DNA from: Sphingobacterium micropteri
GTDB taxonomy: Bacteria > Bacteroidota > Bacteroidia > Sphingobacteriales > Sphingobacteriaceae
Direction of reading: 5' to 3'
Assembly (NCBI RefSeq): GCF_014692515.1
Contig: NZ_JACOIK010000014.1
Coordinates: 1 to 64,000 of the forward strand
Length of the DNA: 64,000 nucleotides
The stretch's first letter is position 1, and the number at the start of each line of letters is the position of its first letter. The translations under genes and the position numbers were made by a program. Below, piece by piece: positions 54,101 through 63,700 of the stretch. The notes beneath the pieces are model-generated. The model saw only the letters and a program-made list of their open reading frames with translations. It was not told where the DNA came from and did not search any database.

Positions 54101-54715
54101 GTAAGTCAACTCAAAATTATTTTGCGCTAACTGATAACGATTATGAACAGTATATTCCGGCAATAAATAAAAGCCCGATTCTGGATCGGCTCCTATATCA
54201 CCTCCGCGGCTAAATTTCTGCCCACTCGCTCCGCCATACAACGCATGTACCCGGACATCGTCGGGCATGTTTGTCGCTTCTAACTTCACGATCATCCCTT
54301 CTTCATTCGCCTGCGCCAATACGGTAATATGGAGGGTACCACCTCCGATTAGCGGATCTTGTATCCGATAGACCATCGATCCCGAACGATACCGCGTTTC
54401 TATATGTTCCGCATCAATCAGCTTTTTGAAAGAGCCTTCCTTTTCCATGACAAACTGCAGGTTGCCCGCCATCCCCGGCATATAGAGCGCAAATTCCGGC
54501 AGATCTCCGGCCTCAACACGCGAAGGTTTGTTATTGCCATAGAGCGCTCGATTAAAACGATATTTCCCATTCACAAGCAGGAAGTCGCCCTGATCTTCGG
54601 TATAATGCAGGCTACGCGGATTCTTTTGCCAATGTCTGGATTGAGCCACCCCATCTGCTCTTGCACCCCATGCTATGGCCAAGGAAAGACATATATATCC
54701 TATTCGTTTCTTCAT
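51125..54715 (-). CDS. Giant DUF4450-like protein with (alpha/alpha)6 region
   Basis: About 1196 residues from the ATG at 54715 (signal MKKRIGYICLSLAIAWGARA); the frame to 54739 overlaps the GH28 stop. The N-terminal 300 residues (SLHYTEDQGDFLLVNGKYRF, PEFALYMPGMAGNLQF) match what I recall as DUF4450. A helical glycosidase-type region follows (WRMRLNAWRGAYAADALGWH, IWASDGLQYSGGG, TTWQPYTWSINNVALAENL). The C-terminus is beta-rich (GIGNWCYPLVEPSIDDSGLM). The layout is like large bacterial alpha-L-rhamnosidase-type hydrolases. It is co-transcribed with GH28 and the six-hairpin protein. The substrate is unknown. Confidence 0.75.
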   Translation of the reverse strand: MKKRIGYICLSLAIAWGARADGVAQSRHWQKNPRSLHYTEDQGDFLLVNGKYRFNRALYGNNKPSRVEAGDLPEFALYMPGMAGNLQFVMEKEGSFKKLIDAEHIETRYRSGSMVYRIQDPLIGGGTLHITVLAQANEEGMIVKLEATNMPDDVRVHALYGGASGQKFSRGGDIGADPESGFYLLPEYTVHNRYQLAQNNFELTYLDGKGKEEFVYGTFSGAEQVQLSDAKVLEDLTKLTETKARGNPIVYSTYALQHAPVYIQVAKGRLEGKRYRASELADRYQQAEQTRLQLTERIRLKTPDRFLNTFGSALAVAADGVWESPTFLHGAVAWRMRLNAWRGAYAADALGWHDRAKEHFSSYANSQVLEPAKAKVVMDTALHLARHIEEMGTSMFSSGYISRNPNNNTVAHHYDMNLVFFDQIFTHFDYTGDLTYLQEMWPTIERHLDWERRNFKRGGLYDAYCAIWASDGLQYSGGGVAHTSAYNYRANKAAAKLAKLLGKDPSFYEKEAAEIGKALRERLWLEEKGYFAEYQDALGQQLVHDKPGLWTVYHIADAYLLDEFDSYQNTRYIDNHLPHIPIQVEGQEQEDLYTLATTTWQPYTWSINNVALAENLQGALAYWQSGRQDDAFRLWKSNIMESMYHGISPGNFQQLSHYDAFRGELYRDFADPIGVASRTLTEGLFGFYPKLLDEHILIKPGFPEDWDFAEIELPAWSYAFRREAENLYYEIHTKYKKPVALKMEVPFSFAYMNSVEVNGKPVDWSIKRSSINKPVLTFEAPAAADFSIKINGVGQLDFPDNALIEHPYTEELTLPLSTSVKLVDVYDPQQLITGQTASTFSYVQKEHKGTFFVKLKQGNVTWWHAVDISLTAPIGVDRRVEEEQPRLRLRNHTEKQLAGRMEKAGFKQAVSFSPSAVTEVELPGASLTKGTNVFQIDVAGTQIPVKHVQWEMKNKGTYRTQDLSTHYNAQLSDIFKQRYLSPRPAVPTLQLPWQGIGNWCYPLVEPSIDDSGLMAARKQEEVNYLGIPFLIKGDTKNVLFVSQWDNYPTVQEMPLKGKADKVYLLMAGSTNPMQSQMVNARVKVLYEDGEEAVLELKNPTNWWPIEQDYLDDNYAFEIPDEDIPYRVALKTGELYRGGELEKYTEIKGLNSRGIDGGAATLLDLPLDGSKNLKALQLIAETNDVVVGLIAATLLTK

Positions 54716-54725
54716 GATAGATGGT

Positions 54726-56417
54726 TTATTTAACGGCATGTAATTTCAAGATATCCGATGAAGCATCTTTTCTGATCTCGATTTGTCCTTCCTCGTAATC
54801 ACCATGGATGGCAATATCGGATGATCGACGTCCGGAAATATCAAATATATTGGATTCCGTATCTGTTTTCAGTCCTTCAATGTGGACATTTTTAACATTG
54901 CGCAATGTCAACACCGGCCCTTCCTCTGGATAGATCGTCACATCTTTGAGGTTGATTTTCTCCGATTCCAGAATCTCGCCACCTACTTTGGAGTGGACAA
55001 CAAAGTTTTCTACGTTGATGTTATCAATCATGTGTTCCGGCAGCCCGTAAAAATAGAGCGCTCTTCTGGCACTTGCACAGACCACATCGCTGATATAAAT
55101 ATTTTTAAACGTTGGCGTCGTTTCATCCACTGGTGGGATTTCCTCCACGATTTTAGACTCATCACCATCTTCCAAGGTTTCCACGACTGATTTACCTCCA
55201 TAGTACAGGTTGAAGTGAAGTGGTTCGGTAGCAATATCAAACATACTGATATTGCGGATGAAAATATTCTCAACCACCCCACCGCGACCTCTGCGGCTTT
55301 TGAATCGTAGACCGACATCAGTCCCTAGGAATTGGCAGTTGGACACCAGGATGTTTTTAACACCCCCAGACATCTCGCTACCTACCACAAAACCGCCGTG
55401 GCCTTTGAATACCGTACAATTGTCGATGATGACATTTTCCGTGGCACGGCCGCGTTTCCGTCCGTCTTCGTCCTTACCGGATTTAATACATATCCCATCG
55501 TCGCCCACATCAAAGGTGCTGTTGACGATAATCGCATTTTTACAGGATTCCAGATCCAAGCCATCCCCATTCTGTGCATACGACGGATTTCTAACCTGTA
55601 CCCCGTCCAAGATTACATTCTCGCACATCAGCGGATGAATATTCCAGGCGGGTGAGTTCTGAAAAATCACACCCTGCAGGAAAACGTTCCTACATTCCAC
55701 AAAACTGACCATTACCGGCCGTAAGAAATCTCTCACGGACATCCATTCTTCTTCCGTTTTTAGATGACGTGGCACATTCATATCACTGGTGGTATCCGCA
55801 TGTAAATACTGCGCCGACGGCATCCAATAATCGTCACGTTTGAACACCCCTCCCGAGGAAGTTGCGCGTTTCCAAAAGCTCTCGGAAACCTTATCTTTTT
55901 TCAGCGGACGCCAATAATGTCCGTTTCCGTCTATCGCGCCATTACCGGTAATCGCAATATTCTCCAAATTTCTTCCTGAAATGGGAGATTGACATCTACG
56001 GGTGTCGAGTCCTTCGAAAGAAGTTTCCACGATGGGATATAAATCTTTGTCGGGAGAAAACAAGATAATCGCGCGGTCTTCCAAGTGTAGGTTGATATTG
56101 CTCCTAAAAACGATAGGACCGGTAAACCAGACTCCTGCCGGCACCCGCAATCGCCCCCCTCCTTTTGCTGAGAGCGTTTCCATCGCTTCCGCGAATGCTG
56201 CTGTATTCAATGTTGTGCCGTCTCCGATACCGCCGAAATCTGTAATCGACACCTCGTTATTTGGAAATGTAGGCTGTGATACAACGGGCATATCAAAAGG
56301 TAAATCTTCATATAAATAACCATAATCGGATGGTCGGTGATCATGGTTGCACGATATACACCCCAAAACGACCGATATCAGCAAGCATCTTTTTAATATA
56401 TCTATTATTCTTTTCAT
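54726..56417 (-). CDS. GH28 polygalacturonase/rhamnogalacturonan hydrolase lipoprotein
   Basis: About 563 residues from the ATG at 56417, giving the signal MKRIIDILKRCLLISVVLGC and lipobox GCISC. All GH28 motifs are present: NGD (283-285, AQNGDGLDLES), Asp306-Asp307 (VGDDGICIKS), GHG (339-341, KGHGGFVVGSE) and RFK (371-373). It should hydrolyse alpha-galacturonosyl linkages by inversion at the cell surface or periplasm. The insert EDGRKRGRATEN after the DD motif is typical of exo-acting members. It is first of a four-gene run. The shared operator was not found upstream; a TAATTTCG box lies at 56447-56440. Confidence 0.92.
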   Translation of the reverse strand: MKRIIDILKRCLLISVVLGCISCNHDHRPSDYGYLYEDLPFDMPVVSQPTFPNNEVSITDFGGIGDGTTLNTAAFAEAMETLSAKGGGRLRVPAGVWFTGPIVFRSNINLHLEDRAIILFSPDKDLYPIVETSFEGLDTRRCQSPISGRNLENIAITGNGAIDGNGHYWRPLKKDKVSESFWKRATSSGGVFKRDDYWMPSAQYLHADTTSDMNVPRHLKTEEEWMSVRDFLRPVMVSFVECRNVFLQGVIFQNSPAWNIHPLMCENVILDGVQVRNPSYAQNGDGLDLESCKNAIIVNSTFDVGDDGICIKSGKDEDGRKRGRATENVIIDNCTVFKGHGGFVVGSEMSGGVKNILVSNCQFLGTDVGLRFKSRRGRGGVVENIFIRNISMFDIATEPLHFNLYYGGKSVVETLEDGDESKIVEEIPPVDETTPTFKNIYISDVVCASARRALYFYGLPEHMIDNINVENFVVHSKVGGEILESEKINLKDVTIYPEEGPVLTLRNVKNVHIEGLKTDTESNIFDISGRRSSDIAIHGDYEEGQIEIRKDASSDILKLHAVK

Positions 56418-56581
56418 CCTTTTATTATCTCTAAACAAACGAAATTAGCCGAGGGCTTGTCTTACGTATGACCAAACGTTATCAAAACTAAACTAAGCGT
56501 TCTTTTTTTACTTTTAAAAATTGATACAATTCATCCAAAAATTAATAAAACATCTAAATAATGTAGATTTTTAACAGATTA

Positions 56582-57682
56582 TCACAGTTTATATGATAAA
56601 ATATCGAAGACAAATGTTGTCGATGTTTCTGCGGCTCCTCCTTGGGTTGCTCCAAACAGATAGCGGGGCGTTCCCTTATCTTTGTCAAGCAGGAGCATGG
56701 GACGTTCTAAACGTCCAAAACGTTTGAGGTGTGCCGGAGGGTTGCCCTCCTGCACGTAGCTCTTCATATCCAAATAGGAGACCCGAGGTTCCGACCAACG
56801 GAGACCGTCCGTAGAAGACAATAATAGCCCAAACTCATGGTTGTAAAATCCCATATCCCGGGCAATCATGTAATACATCCCTGCTTCTTTCCACACAAAT
56901 GCATCTTCCAATTGCGCATTATTGGGGCGTCCGGAAAAGTCGATAACGGGTTTATCCGATACTTTTGTATAGGGGCCTTCGGGGTGGTCGGCTTTTGCCA
57001 GACCATACTTCCGGTTTCCGCGCACCGCCCCCGATTGATTTTGGTATTCTGCGGTGTTCCAAGATTTATAAAATAGCCAATATTTGCCACCATCGCCTTC
57101 CACAAAAGCAGGGTTTGTTGTACAATGGTCGTCCCAAGCCCCCTCTTCTCCCGGCATTAGCGCCGGGCTATCGGGACGCTGCCATGGGCCGTCTAGACTC
57201 TTTGCCGTCGCAATACCGATGCGTTTGGTATCCGTCTTTCCATTCGAATTGCCCATGTAAAACAGGTAATAGGTATCCCCTACTTTCTGAATAAGGGGAT
57301 TATGACAAGTTGTGCTGTCCCAATATCCTTCCCTTGGACGAAGTACCACACCAAGATCTTTAAAGGGTGCGTCCGGGTGCTCGGCAACAGCATGTGCAAT
57401 TTCAGAACCCCGAATCCAACCACTCATACCCTTCTCTTTCTTCCAACGCGAATAGAAGAGATGTACTTTGCCGTCATCGCCCCAAATCGGGGAAGAACAC
57501 CAAATATAGTAGTCTGCCAAGGCAAGCGACCGACCGATAGGTTTTAGGGTAAAAGCCGGCGTAATACCCGCATTAAATGCATAAAGAGACGGTACGACCA
57601 TCGCACCTGACAATAAATAAAAGCCAGCCTTTATAAAATCTCTTCTGGAATGTCCAGCTCGTTCTCCTGTTATTTTTGTCAT
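56582..57682 (-). CDS. GH43-like five-bladed-propeller glycosidase with Tat-type signal
   Basis: About 366 residues from the ATG at 57682. The signal has a twin-arginine motif (HSRRDFIKAGFYLLSGAMVV), so it is probably Tat-exported. Propeller signatures: WCSSPIWGDDGKVHLFYSRW (Asp 1), TCHNPLIQKVGDTYYLFYMG (blade 2), DDHCTTNPAFVEGDGGKYWL, and NAQLEDAFVWKEAGMYYMIA, with an acidic residue at each clan GH-F site. The closest relatives I recall are annotated only as glycoside hydrolases or sucrases, and GH43 or GH117 cannot be separated by eye. It has its own module promoter just after the GH105 stop. Confidence 0.75.
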   Translation of the reverse strand: MTKITGERAGHSRRDFIKAGFYLLSGAMVVPSLYAFNAGITPAFTLKPIGRSLALADYYIWCSSPIWGDDGKVHLFYSRWKKEKGMSGWIRGSEIAHAVAEHPDAPFKDLGVVLRPREGYWDSTTCHNPLIQKVGDTYYLFYMGNSNGKTDTKRIGIATAKSLDGPWQRPDSPALMPGEEGAWDDHCTTNPAFVEGDGGKYWLFYKSWNTAEYQNQSGAVRGNRKYGLAKADHPEGPYTKVSDKPVIDFSGRPNNAQLEDAFVWKEAGMYYMIARDMGFYNHEFGLLLSSTDGLRWSEPRVSYLDMKSYVQEGNPPAHLKRFGRLERPMLLLDKDKGTPRYLFGATQGGAAETSTTFVFDILSYKL

Positions 57683-57720
57683 GGTTTTATTTATTAACAT
57701 CGCTGTTCAGGTCTATGTCT

Positions 57721-57765
57721 CTAATATAGCGAAAAATAACCCCTACGGTGTCATGTACTATCCTG
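57721..57765 (-). promoter_or_regulatory. Weaker shared-type promoter before the GH43-like gene
   Basis: Minus strand: CAGGATAGTA-CATGACAC (57765-57748), a 20-bp spacer, then TATATTAG (57728-57721), one mismatch to TAnnTTTG. The first half-site is clear and the second is poor, but position and spacing match the other seven. Confidence 0.5.
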
Positions 57766-57775
57766 CATATCCGGA

Positions 57776-58951
57776 TTATCGATCTAACTCCAATAAACCC
57801 ATGATAAATGGTCCGGTAGCTTTGGCGTCGTTCTCCCGGATACGTTCGTTGACGTAATAATCATAGCTTCCGTCGCGGTAAGGATGTCCACCTAAACCCG
57901 CGACCGCATTACATTGGATAAGCGTAAGTGTACCATCGGCTTCCTTTTTCAACAGTTTCTTTTGGATGCCTTGCAATGTCTTCTCTGCTACAGTTTTGTA
58001 AGATTCGGAAATATATCCTTTATTGGCAGCTTTGGCGAAGCTGTACATAAACATGGCGTTGACAGAAGCCTCCTGATAATTTTTTTCCTTCCCGATCTTA
58101 TCCAATACTTGCCACCACAAGCCTTCATTATCCTGATATTTAGGCAATGTCTCGGCGAGCCCGTTAATCAGGAAGACTATTTCATTCCTTTGGGGATAAT
58201 CTTTCGGGATGAAGTCCAACACATCCACCAACGCCATAAACCACCAACCCATACTACGTCCCCAAAAGTTAGGCGATTGTCCTGTTACTTTGCTGGCCCA
58301 TTGTTGCTTTTTGCTTTCGTCCCAAGCGTGATAATAAAGTCCGGTTTCGGGATCATAGGTATGTTTTGCGGTTACGAGAATGTGGTTTATTACGTCGTCA
58401 ATATTCGTATTATCATCGGTGAACTGCCCATATGCGGCAATGAAAGGATCCGCCATATAGATACCATCTAGCCAGATTTGATGCGGATAAATCAATTTAT
58501 GCCAGTAGGCTCCCTCCAATGTACGGGGATGCACTTTCAACTGGGACATCAAATTTTCAATAGCTAATTTATATTTTTCTTTCCCGGTTTTTTCGTATAA
58601 CGTGAATAGGATTTTACCGGGGTTAATATAATCGATATTGTAGGTCTCTCTTTTGTAGAGATGGATACTTCCCTCATCATTGATGATGGTATCCGCCCAA
58701 GCCTCAACATAATCGAAATATTTTTTATCGTTGGTTTTCTCCCACATTTTCAACATGGCTAAACAGCCCAGTCCTTGACCGTACCCGAAATAAAGCCGTT
58801 TGCCATGATCAATCTGCCAAGCTTCCGGGAAGCGCTTCATTTCAGACTCCGCAAATTGGAGATAGAGTTTTTGTTCTTGGGCCACAGAACGGAGACTCAA
58901 GAAACCGAATAGCAACATGAAAACTGCGATGGTTATTTTTCTATTTGACAT
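57776..58951 (-). CDS. GH105 unsaturated glucuronyl/rhamnogalacturonyl hydrolase
   Basis: 391 residues with a signal peptide (FLSLRSVAQ). Motifs: YFGYGQGLGCLAMLKMW, catalytic Asp162 in HQIWLDGIYMADPF, FWGRSMGWWFMALVD and AGLGGHPYRDGSYDYYVNE. It is only distantly like the other GH105 here (47801-48931), so it is a different subtype with probably different oligosaccharide preference. It lies 5 bp after the SusD at 58957 and ends the operon SusC-SusD-GH105. Confidence 0.93.
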   Translation of the reverse strand: MSNRKITIAVFMLLFGFLSLRSVAQEQKLYLQFAESEMKRFPEAWQIDHGKRLYFGYGQGLGCLAMLKMWEKTNDKKYFDYVEAWADTIINDEGSIHLYKRETYNIDYINPGKILFTLYEKTGKEKYKLAIENLMSQLKVHPRTLEGAYWHKLIYPHQIWLDGIYMADPFIAAYGQFTDDNTNIDDVINHILVTAKHTYDPETGLYYHAWDESKKQQWASKVTGQSPNFWGRSMGWWFMALVDVLDFIPKDYPQRNEIVFLINGLAETLPKYQDNEGLWWQVLDKIGKEKNYQEASVNAMFMYSFAKAANKGYISESYKTVAEKTLQGIQKKLLKKEADGTLTLIQCNAVAGLGGHPYRDGSYDYYVNERIRENDAKATGPFIMGLLELDR

Positions 58952-58956
58952 AGGAA

Positions 58957-60765
58957 TTAATATAAAGGATGCTGTTGACCACGAAGGCCGGGGTTATTGT
59001 CGATGGTCGATGTATTCAACGGGAAAAGCTCCACTTTGTTTTTCTCTAGACCGCGGAAGATATTTCTCACCCAAACTTCGTTTGCAGAAAATTTGTTATT
59101 AAAGAAAGCTGCAGTGCTTCCATACATATCCAAAAGGGTGTACCCCTGTTCTTCCAACGCTATTCTTTCGTCTGAGGTTGGTTCATTGGCGAACGGAATA
59201 AAATCTAAAGCAACAGTCGGATCGTTGAACGTCTTTGCATCTGTCATCTGATAAGCGCGATATCTCGCGACATCCGCATATTTCCCGGTACGGTTTGCTA
59301 GATCCAAGATTTGCTGTTTTGTTTCCGTCAGTTTTTCGTACAGTATACCCCAACGGATTAAATCGGTTCTGCGCCAGCCTTCAAATCCCAGTTCCAGCTT
59401 CCGTTCCTGTATGATTGCATTTCTGAAATCCGCATACATCGCGGGCGTTTCTCCTATCTTCGATCGATCATTTTGGAAGGCTCGCAAACGCACTTTCTCG
59501 TACATTTCTTTGGCCACGGTCGTCGGTCCGTTGTTCAGTTCGTTCTCGGCCTCGGCATACATCAATAACAGGTCTGCATACCGCAAGTGGATCCAGTTAA
59601 TATCCCGTTGAGCAGCAGAAACACCTCCATCTGCCTTCCAGTTTACACGGTATTTACCGATCGCATGGTTCGCATAAGTATTCATTTGATGGGTACTTTG
59701 CGCCGTTATCGCATAATTGGCGATGGTGACATCCCGACGAACATCTCCTTCTTCAAATTCAAAATAATAAGTTGGCAGCGCAGCCATTGCCGGTTGAGAT
59801 TTATTATAAAACGATTGGGTATGTGCGAAAATACCATTCGTATATCCCAAACGTGCCTCATTACGGTCGGCACCCTTTTGACCATATTCAAACATCGATT
59901 CGCTGTTGTATTTCCCGTTGACTAGGTCGCGAAAAATCGTTTCATAATCGATCAACGCATGCTCCCCTCGATCCACAACTGCCTTACAGGCGTCGCGTGC
60001 GATCTCGTATAGCTCTTGAATACGCTGCGTATCGGAGCGCCGCGCCAACTGTACGCTGCCCGGAGCGTAGCTATCCAAATCCCAGCGCAACGAATAGCCC
60101 GCTGCATATAGGGCTAGACGTGCCAATAGGCCATAAGCGGCATTCTTGGACACTCTTTCTACAGGCATCCCGGACTCCCCTTTCCACGGAAGCAATTCGA
60201 TAGCTCGTTGTAGATCCGCTACGCAGCCGTCTAGTATGGTATCCCTGCTTACGCGTGACGATGAAAAGTCGGGCATTTCCACGACCGGGATAGTGGGATA
60301 AGGTACATCACCAAAATGCCGTACAACATGCAGCATATTCATCGCCCGGATAGCATAGGCCTCTCCTAACAGTGCATTTAGCTTTTGCTGTTCAGCGTCA
60401 TTGGTACTCGTCATAAGTGGGATATTGCTGATCAGTACATTAGCCTGCTCCACACCAGCATACATCGTGGTATAAGTAGATGTAGGACTTATAGCAGGGT
60501 TAAACACATAGTTCGAAACCTGATTTTTCGAATTGGTTTCTCCTTCCGTGGAGAAGCACTCGTCCGTTCCCATACCAAATTGATAAAATAGTTCTGCATT
60601 AAATGTGCTGGTATAGGCACCCAAAACAGCCATCTCTGCTTTTCCAACGTCTTCGAATATGGTGGAGCTATCGAAATCCTTTTCTGATGGCAGTTCTAAG
60701 AAATCTTTACACGAGGTTGTACCCAATAGAACGCCTGCAATAACGATATATATATTTTTCTTCAT
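58957..60765 (-). CDS. SusD/RagB-family outer-membrane glycan-binding lipoprotein
   Basis: 602 residues. MKKNIYIVIAGVLLGTTSC is the lipoprotein signal, followed by KDFLELPSEKDFDSSTIF. The helical core has GEAYAIRAMNMLHVVRHFGD, and the C-terminus ERKLELGFEGWRRTDLIRWG. It lies 11 bp after its SusC (60777 onward) and 5 bp before GH105, so its ligand is likely a lyase product or larger RG-I piece. Confidence 0.94.
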   Translation of the reverse strand: MKKNIYIVIAGVLLGTTSCKDFLELPSEKDFDSSTIFEDVGKAEMAVLGAYTSTFNAELFYQFGMGTDECFSTEGETNSKNQVSNYVFNPAISPTSTYTTMYAGVEQANVLISNIPLMTSTNDAEQQKLNALLGEAYAIRAMNMLHVVRHFGDVPYPTIPVVEMPDFSSSRVSRDTILDGCVADLQRAIELLPWKGESGMPVERVSKNAAYGLLARLALYAAGYSLRWDLDSYAPGSVQLARRSDTQRIQELYEIARDACKAVVDRGEHALIDYETIFRDLVNGKYNSESMFEYGQKGADRNEARLGYTNGIFAHTQSFYNKSQPAMAALPTYYFEFEEGDVRRDVTIANYAITAQSTHQMNTYANHAIGKYRVNWKADGGVSAAQRDINWIHLRYADLLLMYAEAENELNNGPTTVAKEMYEKVRLRAFQNDRSKIGETPAMYADFRNAIIQERKLELGFEGWRRTDLIRWGILYEKLTETKQQILDLANRTGKYADVARYRAYQMTDAKTFNDPTVALDFIPFANEPTSDERIALEEQGYTLLDMYGSTAAFFNNKFSANEVWVRNIFRGLEKNKVELFPLNTSTIDNNPGLRGQQHPLY

Positions 60766-60776
60766 GATGCTATGCT

Positions 60777-63700
60777 TTAAAAAGTTAAATTGATTCCGGT
60801 TACAAAACTCTTAATCCTTGGGTAAGCCGAATTATCGACACCTCGTGTCAAAATCTCGTTCGTAGCCGAAACCTCCGGATCATATCCTGAATACTTCGTA
60901 AACGTGTGAATATTGTTTAAGGTCACGTAGAATCTCAACCGCTGGATGAACGCTTTTTTCGAAACCGTACCCGGCAAAGTGTAGCCCAACGTAATGTTAT
61001 TTATGCGCAGAAAGGAAGCATCTTCCAGGTAATAATCAAGCGGGTCGGAAATCGCAATATTGTTTCCCGAATTCAAACTCCATATCTGCCGTGCGTCGTG
61101 TTGATTAGGATTCAATTCTGCCAAGCGATTTAAGTTGTTTGTTTCCAGCCCGGTATTTGGATCAATGAGCGTGAAGCGATCGGCCATGTTGCCGAGCGAA
61201 TTTTGGTTCGGCAAATACGGTCCCATAAAGCGTTGACTATTCATATTAAACACTTTGTTCCCGTAGGCAAAGTTTAGGAAAACACTCAGATCAAAGCCCT
61301 TATAGATAAATTCATTGTTGAAACCACCAAAAAACTTCGGCTCCGGGCTCCCCAATTCGGTACGGTCTTCGGGCGACCATACCGGATTGCCGGCATCATC
61401 GGTTTGGCCAGCAACTGGCAGGTATTTTACATCGCCCGGCTTCACCGTTGAACGGTTTTTACCTTTTAAGGACGCGACGCCATCTTTTAAGATATAACTG
61501 CCATCTCCCTGCTGAATGAAGTCATCGGTCGTGTATACGCCGTCATATCTATACCCGTAGAACGTACTGATCGGCCCACCTACGCCGGTATAGAAATTGA
61601 TTCTGGACTCATAGCTCGTAATCATGTAGTCGTTACCCGCACTTCCGAAAAGCTGCCCTACCTTCGAACGGTTGAATGTAATATTGAACGCCGATTTCCA
61701 TTGAAAGTTCTCATTCCTTACATTCAATGTATTGAGGGAAAGTTCCACCCCCCTGTTTCTTAAGCTGGCAACATTTTGGTATTGTTCACTGTATCCTGTT
61801 GACGTGGGGATGGCAGCTTTCAACAATAGGTTTTTCGACTCGTTGTTATAAAAATCGGCGGTTAGATTCACCCGGTTATTTAACAAGGCAACATCTAAAG
61901 CCACGTTCGCCGTCTGTGTCTTTTCCCAGACCAACGCGGGATTTCCTAAGGTATTGCTCGGTTTAACCCCAACAACAGTCTTATTATCTACCGCAACCAC
62001 AGTCGATCCGTATAAGGTTGCGTACCGCGTACTACCGATACGATCATTCCCGGTTGTACCGTAACCGACACGTAGTTTCAGTTGGTTAAAAATTCCGTTG
62101 TCCTCCATAAAGCTTTCGTTATGGATGTTCCAAGCAGCGGATGCTGACGGAAAAGCCCCCCATTTATTCCCTTGCCGGAAGGTGGATACACCATCGGTAC
62201 GGACAGTAGCTGTTACCAAATAACGATCATCGTAATTGTAAATTCCGCGGAAGAACCCCGATACCAAGCCGTATCGACGAGCTTCGGATTCGCCCCGTTC
62301 GGTACGCCCGGCTAAGCTAACGTCCTTCAATCCAAAATTACTCGGCGGAAATTCGAAATAATCATGTTTAAGACCTTGACTTTCTTCATAGCGCACTTCA
62401 TGTCCTACCATTAAATTGATATGATGTTTATCCAGATCTTTCAACCACGATAAGGTGTTTGTCCACTGCCACTCAAATCCCTCTGCATTTTCCATCGAAC
62501 CATACGGACCGCCATTGTTTCTGGCGTCCCGTGTCCTACCATCATCCCAAAAATCGGTACGGGTTTGCCCCCATTGGTATGATCCCTGCGTACGAAAGGT
62601 AAAATTATCGAGGAACTTCGCTGTTAAACCTACGTTGACATTTGCCAATCGGGAAGCGCGCTCCCTCATCCTTGCATCATTCATAATGATGGGGTTGCTC
62701 AGATCGTATTGGGAATTGATCAAGGCCATATCCTCACCAATATCGGTATGTAACAATTCTTCGTTGGTATACCGCACACCACCCGTAACTGGCTGTAGTG
62801 CCGCCATCTTGAGCATCCCTCCTAGAGAGCCACCTCCTTGTCGATTGGCATCTTGAAATAACGAATTAAAGTCTACATTAACGCCCTTAAATAATTGATG
62901 ATCTACCTTCGCACGGACACTGTTCCGGCGGAAACCCGACTTTGCCAGTATACCATCTTGGTTGGTGTTGTTATAAGACAGCATCAATTTTGTCTTGTCG
63001 TTACCACCGGAGATATTGACATTATGGTTTTGTAACAACGCGCTACCACCGAATACTTCATCCTGCCAATCAATACCGGAGCGCGCCGCATAATCACGCT
63101 GGATTCTGTCGTATGCACCAGCGGCAAAATCAGGAGCAGACACATCGCCGCCATACATCTCGGCAAAATTATGTTCCTGCCCGGCCAATGTCTGGAATTC
63201 GTATTGGTATTTTACGTAGTCTTCTACGCCTAATAAATCCATCGTACGGCTCAGCCTTTCAAAACTCAGATAGGCGTTATAGTCAATGGCGGTACGACCG
63301 GATTTTGCGGACTTTGTCGTAATCAGCACCACGCCGTTTGCTCCCCGAGCACCATATATAGCAGTCGCCGAGGCATCTTTCAGGATGTCAATGTTTTCGA
63401 TATCATTGACGTCAATTTTCATCAACGCGTCTTCCATGACAAACCCGTCTACAACATACAACGGCGCCGTTGAACCGGTTATCGATGTTCCTCCACGCAC
63501 GGTAATATTGACGTCGGCTCCGGGTGCACCGCTTTGCGTAACTACGTTCACACCAGCGACCTTACCGGTCAATGCCTGCGCTGCCGTTGTAACGGGAACT
63601 TGACGAATATCTTCTCCTTTCACGGAGCCCACCGCACCAGTCAGGTCTCTTTTCCGCGCCGTTCCATACCCGATCACGACGACTTCGTCTAAGTCATTGT

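Noticed and set aside
56440..56581. Ninth copy of the shared operator before GH28 at 56417
   Set aside because: TAATTTCG at 56447-56440 resembles a -7 box, but no CAGG half-sites stand at the required 20-bp distance.
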